Assembly: GCF_038592985.1 (NCBI RefSeq)
Contig: NZ_CP151951.1
Location: forward strand, 2,223,001-2,287,000
Length of the DNA: 64,000 nt
Origin: Paenibacillus sp. FSL R10-2782
GTDB lineage: Bacteria; Bacillota; Bacilli; Paenibacillales; Paenibacillaceae
Direction: 5' to 3'
Positions within the stretch are counted from its first letter, which is position 1. Each line of letters begins with the position of its first letter. Below are positions 60,784-64,000 of the stretch, piece by piece. The position numbers and the translations under genes are program-made. The notes below the pieces were generated by a model. That model saw only the letters and a program-made list of their open reading frames with translations, searched no databases and was not told where the DNA came from.

Positions 60784-62735
60784 GCTGGCTGCTAAATCTA
60801 TATGAAACGTATGAATCCAACCTTGACCGTGTTGGTGTGATTGAGAAGAAATACAATGATCGTGAATACACGCTCCTGCCCATCTCCCACACGACCCAAA
60901 ATGCGCAGATTGAAGTAGAGATTACAGAGCAAGGTGATTTTCATTCAGCTAAAGTGCTGGATAAAGACGATTTTAGCACATTGATTCCTTGCACGGAGAA
61001 ATCAGCCAGCCGGGCTGGCTCTGTCGTAGCACCTTATCCGCTGCATGATAAATTAAGCTATGTTGCCGGAGATTTTGTAGCTTATGGAGGAAAAATTAAA
61101 AAAGAAGAACCATTTGCTGCTTATATTCATCAGTTGGAAGGTTGGGCTACTTCAAAATATGCGACTCCCAAGCTGAAAAGCATCTATCGTTACTTGAGCA
61201 AGCGCCAACTGATTCAAGACTTGGTAAACGCGTCTATTTTATATCTCGATGAGGATCAGAAATTACTAAGTAAATGGGACAAGAAGTATGAGCATTTAGC
61301 TGCGGAAAAACCACGTATATTTACGGCAGTTCCCGGTGAACTGGAGAGCGTATTTATCCGTTTTAATGTCTATTCACCAAATCAAGCGTTAACTAAAGTA
61401 TGGCAGGATAAAGAGCTATTTAATTCATTTGTTGGTTATTACAGTAAGTTGCTAGGCGAAGAAGATATTTGCTATGTAACTGGGAACCAGCTCCCCAGCA
61501 CAGATAAACACGCTAATAAAATCAGAAACTCCGGGGACAAAGCGAAGCTGATTTCTGCCAATGATACGAGTGGGTTCACATTCAGGGGACGGTTTGCCCA
61601 TAGTCATGAAGCAGCAAGCATCAGTTATGAGGTATCCCAAAAAGCTCATAACGCCTTAAAGTGGCTGATTCATCGTCAAGGTAAAATCATGGATAACCGT
61701 GTTTTTCTAGTCTGGGGTAATGATTCCGCTGATGTGCCTAACCCTACTGACAATGAAAACATTTTTGCAATGGGCTTTGGTCTTGAATCATCCAGGCCAA
61801 AAGCAATCAAAAGCCATACCAACGAAGAGATTGCCTTTGATCTGGCCAAAGCACTAACTGGCTATAGCCATAAACTAGCTGTCAAATCGGCTTCCAAGGC
61901 CAAAGTTAATATTCTTGTGCTGGATTCAGCAACAACGGGACGGATGGCTGTACTGTATTATCGGAATTTGGATAAAGCATTGTATTTTGACAAGCTGATT
62001 GACTGGCATTCCACATGCGCCTGGCTGCACCGTTACCAGAAGAATGAGCAAGGTGAGCTTTTACAATTTTGGGGTGCTCCGGCGACCAAAGATATTGCTT
62101 TCGCGGCCTACGGCCCTAAGGCGAATGACAAACTCGTTAAAGGTCTGATGGAACGAATGCTTCCATGTATCGTAGATGGTCGGCCCATTCCGCAGGATAT
62201 TGTGAGGAGTGCTATTCACCGTGCCTCTAACCCGGTATCTATGGAAAAATGGGAATGGGAGAAGACACTGAGTATAACATGTGCATTGATTAACAAACAG
62301 GAGGGATACAGTGTGGCATTAGATAAAGAAAATACGGATCGTAGCTATTTATTTGGCAGGTTGTTAGCGATAGCAGATGTGATGGAGCGAAGTGCATTGG
62401 ACAAGGAGGATAAGCGATCCACTAATGCCATACGGTATATGAGCGCATTCTCACAACATCCTGAAAGAACCTGGAGGACCATTCAGAATGCCCTGCAGCC
62501 ACATCAGGCTAAACTTGGAAAACGCTTAAACTATTACTCCAATATGATTGATGAAGTAGCCTCAAAAATACCCATGGATGAATTCAATAACAAACCGCTA
62601 ACCGGCAAGTATTTGCTCGGCTTGTATAGTCAACGCTATGAAATCTATCATAACAAGGATAAAAAGAATCATGAGGGCGATACCACAGGAAATGACGACG
62701 ACCAAGACAGCGACATCCCAGATGTGAAAAAATAA
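60780..62735 (+). CDS. cas8c: Type I-C Cas8c (Csd1) large subunit
   Basis: 651-residue PAM-recognising large subunit of type I-C Cascade. ATG 60780 overlaps the cas5c stop (ATGA); a GTG at 60759 is in frame but lies inside cas5c. Csd1-like blocks: [40 protein letters not shown] and [20 protein letters not shown]. Type I-C genes encode the small subunit from an internal start in cas8c; a candidate internal site was not resolved here. A polar Asp/Gly-rich tail ends the protein. Confidence 0.93.
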   Translation: MSWLLNLYETYESNLDRVGVIEKKYNDREYTLLPISHTTQNAQIEVEITEQGDFHSAKVLDKDDFSTLIPCTEKSASRAGSVVAPYPLHDKLSYVAGDFVAYGGKIKKEEPFAAYIHQLEGWATSKYATPKLKSIYRYLSKRQLIQDLVNASILYLDEDQKLLSKWDKKYEHLAAEKPRIFTAVPGELESVFIRFNVYSPNQALTKVWQDKELFNSFVGYYSKLLGEEDICYVTGNQLPSTDKHANKIRNSGDKAKLISANDTSGFTFRGRFAHSHEAASISYEVSQKAHNALKWLIHRQGKIMDNRVFLVWGNDSADVPNPTDNENIFAMGFGLESSRPKAIKSHTNEEIAFDLAKALTGYSHKLAVKSASKAKVNILVLDSATTGRMAVLYYRNLDKALYFDKLIDWHSTCAWLHRYQKNEQGELLQFWGAPATKDIAFAAYGPKANDKLVKGLMERMLPCIVDGRPIPQDIVRSAIHRASNPVSMEKWEWEKTLSITCALINKQEGYSVALDKENTDRSYLFGRLLAIADVMERSALDKEDKRSTNAIRYMSAFSQHPERTWRTIQNALQPHQAKLGKRLNYYSNMIDEVASKIPMDEFNNKPLTGKYLLGLYSQRYEIYHNKDKKNHEGDTTGNDDDQDSDIPDVKK

Positions 62736-62792
62736 TACTGATCATCAGAAACGTTAAAAATATAGAGTTTACATTCAAAGGAGAATAATAAC

Positions 62793-63668
62793 ATGTCTAT
62801 TTTGGATCATAAAATTGATTTTGCAGTTGTATTGTCTGTCACGAAAGCAAATCCCAATGGCGATCCGCTGAATGGTAATCGTCCACGCCAAAATTACGAT
62901 GGCTATGGCGAAATTTCGGATGTGGCACTGAAACGGAAAATAAGAAATCGTCTGCAAGATATGGGAGCGTCTATTTTTGTTCAATCTAATGATCGGAAAT
63001 TGGATTCTTTTAGTAGTTTAAGAGAGCGTGCAGATGCAAATCCTGAGTTGGAAAAATTTTTTAAGGGCAAGGAAGGTTCCAGCGATGAATTTGCCAGCAT
63101 CGCCTGCCGCGAATGGATGGATGTTCGTAGCTTCGGTCAGGTTTTTGCATTCAAAGCGGCTAGTAAAGGCGCAGGAGTATCCGTCGGGGTAAGAGGTCCT
63201 GTATCTATACATACGGCTACCAGTGTTGATCCCATTGATATTACAAGTATGCAAATCACTAAAAGTGTAAACTCCGAACCGGGGAAAGAAAGAGGCTCGG
63301 ATACGATGGGGATGAAGCATCGGGTGGATTTTGGTGTGTACGTATTTAAGGGAAGTATCAATACGCAACTAGCTGAAAAAACAGGATTTACCTATGAGGA
63401 TGCAGAGAACATTCGGGAAGCCTTACAAACACTGTTTGAAAATGACGTGTCCTCCGCTCGTCCTGACGGTAGCATGGAGGTCCATAAGGTATATTGGTGG
63501 GAGCATCATTCCAAGATTGGACAATACTCATCGGCTAAGGTACACCGTTCTTTAAAGGTGAGATTGAAAGAAAATACAGACGAACTCAACAGATCTTTTG
63601 ATGACCATTATGAATGCATACTCACACCACTTGAAGGCTTAGTGCCCCGTGAATATCCAGAACTATAA
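62793..63668 (+). CDS. cas7c: Type I-C Cas7c (Csd2) backbone subunit
   Basis: 291-residue RAMP protein forming the Cascade backbone along the crRNA. The N-terminus HKIDFAVVLSVTKANPNGDP (the ANPNGDP loop) and IDITSMQITKSVN are characteristic. AAAGGAG precedes ATG 62793. The last 20 bp overlap the cas4 start. Confidence 0.95.
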   Translation: MSILDHKIDFAVVLSVTKANPNGDPLNGNRPRQNYDGYGEISDVALKRKIRNRLQDMGASIFVQSNDRKLDSFSSLRERADANPELEKFFKGKEGSSDEFASIACREWMDVRSFGQVFAFKAASKGAGVSVGVRGPVSIHTATSVDPIDITSMQITKSVNSEPGKERGSDTMGMKHRVDFGVYVFKGSINTQLAEKTGFTYEDAENIREALQTLFENDVSSARPDGSMEVHKVYWWEHHSKIGQYSSAKVHRSLKVRLKENTDELNRSFDDHYECILTPLEGLVPREYPEL

Positions 63669-64000
63669 CGAAGAGGATTATTTGCTGCTATCCGGTATTC
63701 AGCATTTTAACTTCTGTAGAAGACAATGGGCGTTAATTCACATTGAGCAGCAATGGGAAGAAAATGTGCGGACGATCGAGGGGGATCATTTACACAGAAA
63801 AGCCGATCAGCCGATGATTCGTGAGAAAAGAGGGGATAAACTCGTCGTACGCGCATTACCTATACACTCCAGAGAGCTTGGGATTACTGGAATCTGTGAC
63901 GTCGTAGAGTTTGTACGGGATGCTCATGGGGTTCCGCTGGCAGGGGAGGAAGGGATGTACCTTCCTTTTCCTGTTGAATACAAGCGTGGCAAACCCAAAC
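63649..64000 (+). CDS. cas4: CRISPR-associated Cas4 (3' truncated by window edge)
   Basis: RecB-like nuclease that trims prespacers and selects PAM-side ends during adaptation. The frame opens at GTG 63649 inside the end of cas7c: NIQNYNEEDYLLLSGIQHFN, then FCRRQWALIHIEQQWEEN with the first cluster Cys, GITGICDVVEF (active-site Asp) and PVEYKRGKPK (Glu-x-Lys motif) at the edge. The remaining cluster Cys and, by type I-C order, cas1 and cas2 should lie beyond 64000. Confidence 0.92.
   Translation, partial: MNIQNYNEEDYLLLSGIQHFNFCRRQWALIHIEQQWEENVRTIEGDHLHRKADQPMIREKRGDKLVVRALPIHSRELGITGICDVVEFVRDAHGVPLAGEEGMYLPFPVEYKRGKPK

Overview
The window is chromosomal DNA of a spore-forming, low-to-moderate GC Firmicute, most likely Paenibacillus of the P. 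polymyxa type. The left 30 kb follows the Bacillus subtilis order ftsK/spoIIIE - ymfF-ymfH-ymfI-ymfJ-ymfK-ymfM - pgsA - cinA - recA - rny - ymdB - spoVS - miaB - ymcA, with Paenibacillus-style insertions (sleB, yajQ, recX, an M19 dipeptidase, ltrA, pduL). Gram-positive Shine-Dalgarno sites, frequent GTG/TTG starts, sporulation genes and a T-box leader agree. No rRNA or tRNA gene was seen.

Layout. 1-22.8 kb: housekeeping core covering DNA translocation, germination lytic enzyme, EF-P modification genes, phospholipid synthesis, SOS/recombination (recA with LexA box, recX), RNA decay (rny) and its partner ymcA/ricA, ymdB, spoVS and miaB. 22.9-26.4 kb: thioesterase, then a Nudix protein, nicotinamidase and nicotinate phosphoribosyltransferase, forming an NAD salvage group. 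26.4-30.8 kb: moaB, a Cys-rich copper-binding protein, argS behind a T-box leader, and an SLH-domain protein. 30.8-35.3 kb: a BmrC/BmrD-like heterodimeric ABC exporter on the minus strand, preceded by an unannotated leader peptide and an intrinsic terminator, so probably controlled by attenuation. 35.3-41.6 kb: mixed small genes (YneR-like, DUF441, YpdA, ArsR-type regulator, RsgA-type GTPase, L,D-transpeptidase and several tiny ORFs).

41.9-52.2 kb: a compact type VII (ESX/Yuk-like) secretion locus: YukD/EsaB-like protein, EssC ATPase, two unknown proteins and a WXG100 protein, followed by a membrane kinase-like protein, a vWA protein and a PP2C phosphatase. These last three look like a phospho-signalling triad attached to the secretion system. 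A short-chain dehydrogenase follows.

53.3-64.0 kb: a type I-C CRISPR-Cas locus. A leader and an 8-repeat array lie on the left and cas3-cas5c-cas8c-cas7c-cas4 on the right, running off the window before any cas1/cas2. Two tandem IS3-family elements (one intact, one decayed) sit between them. Beside the first IS, on the minus strand, is a solitary degenerate CRISPR repeat with its own promoter placed to start transcription at the repeat, a guide-like tail and a terminator. The first 8 nt of the guide match exactly, next to a TTC PAM, a site about 190 bp away that covers a -10-like hexamer. This is the arrangement expected of a CreA-type crRNA-like regulator (CreTA toxin-antitoxin or cas autoregulation) and is the most interesting feature of the window.
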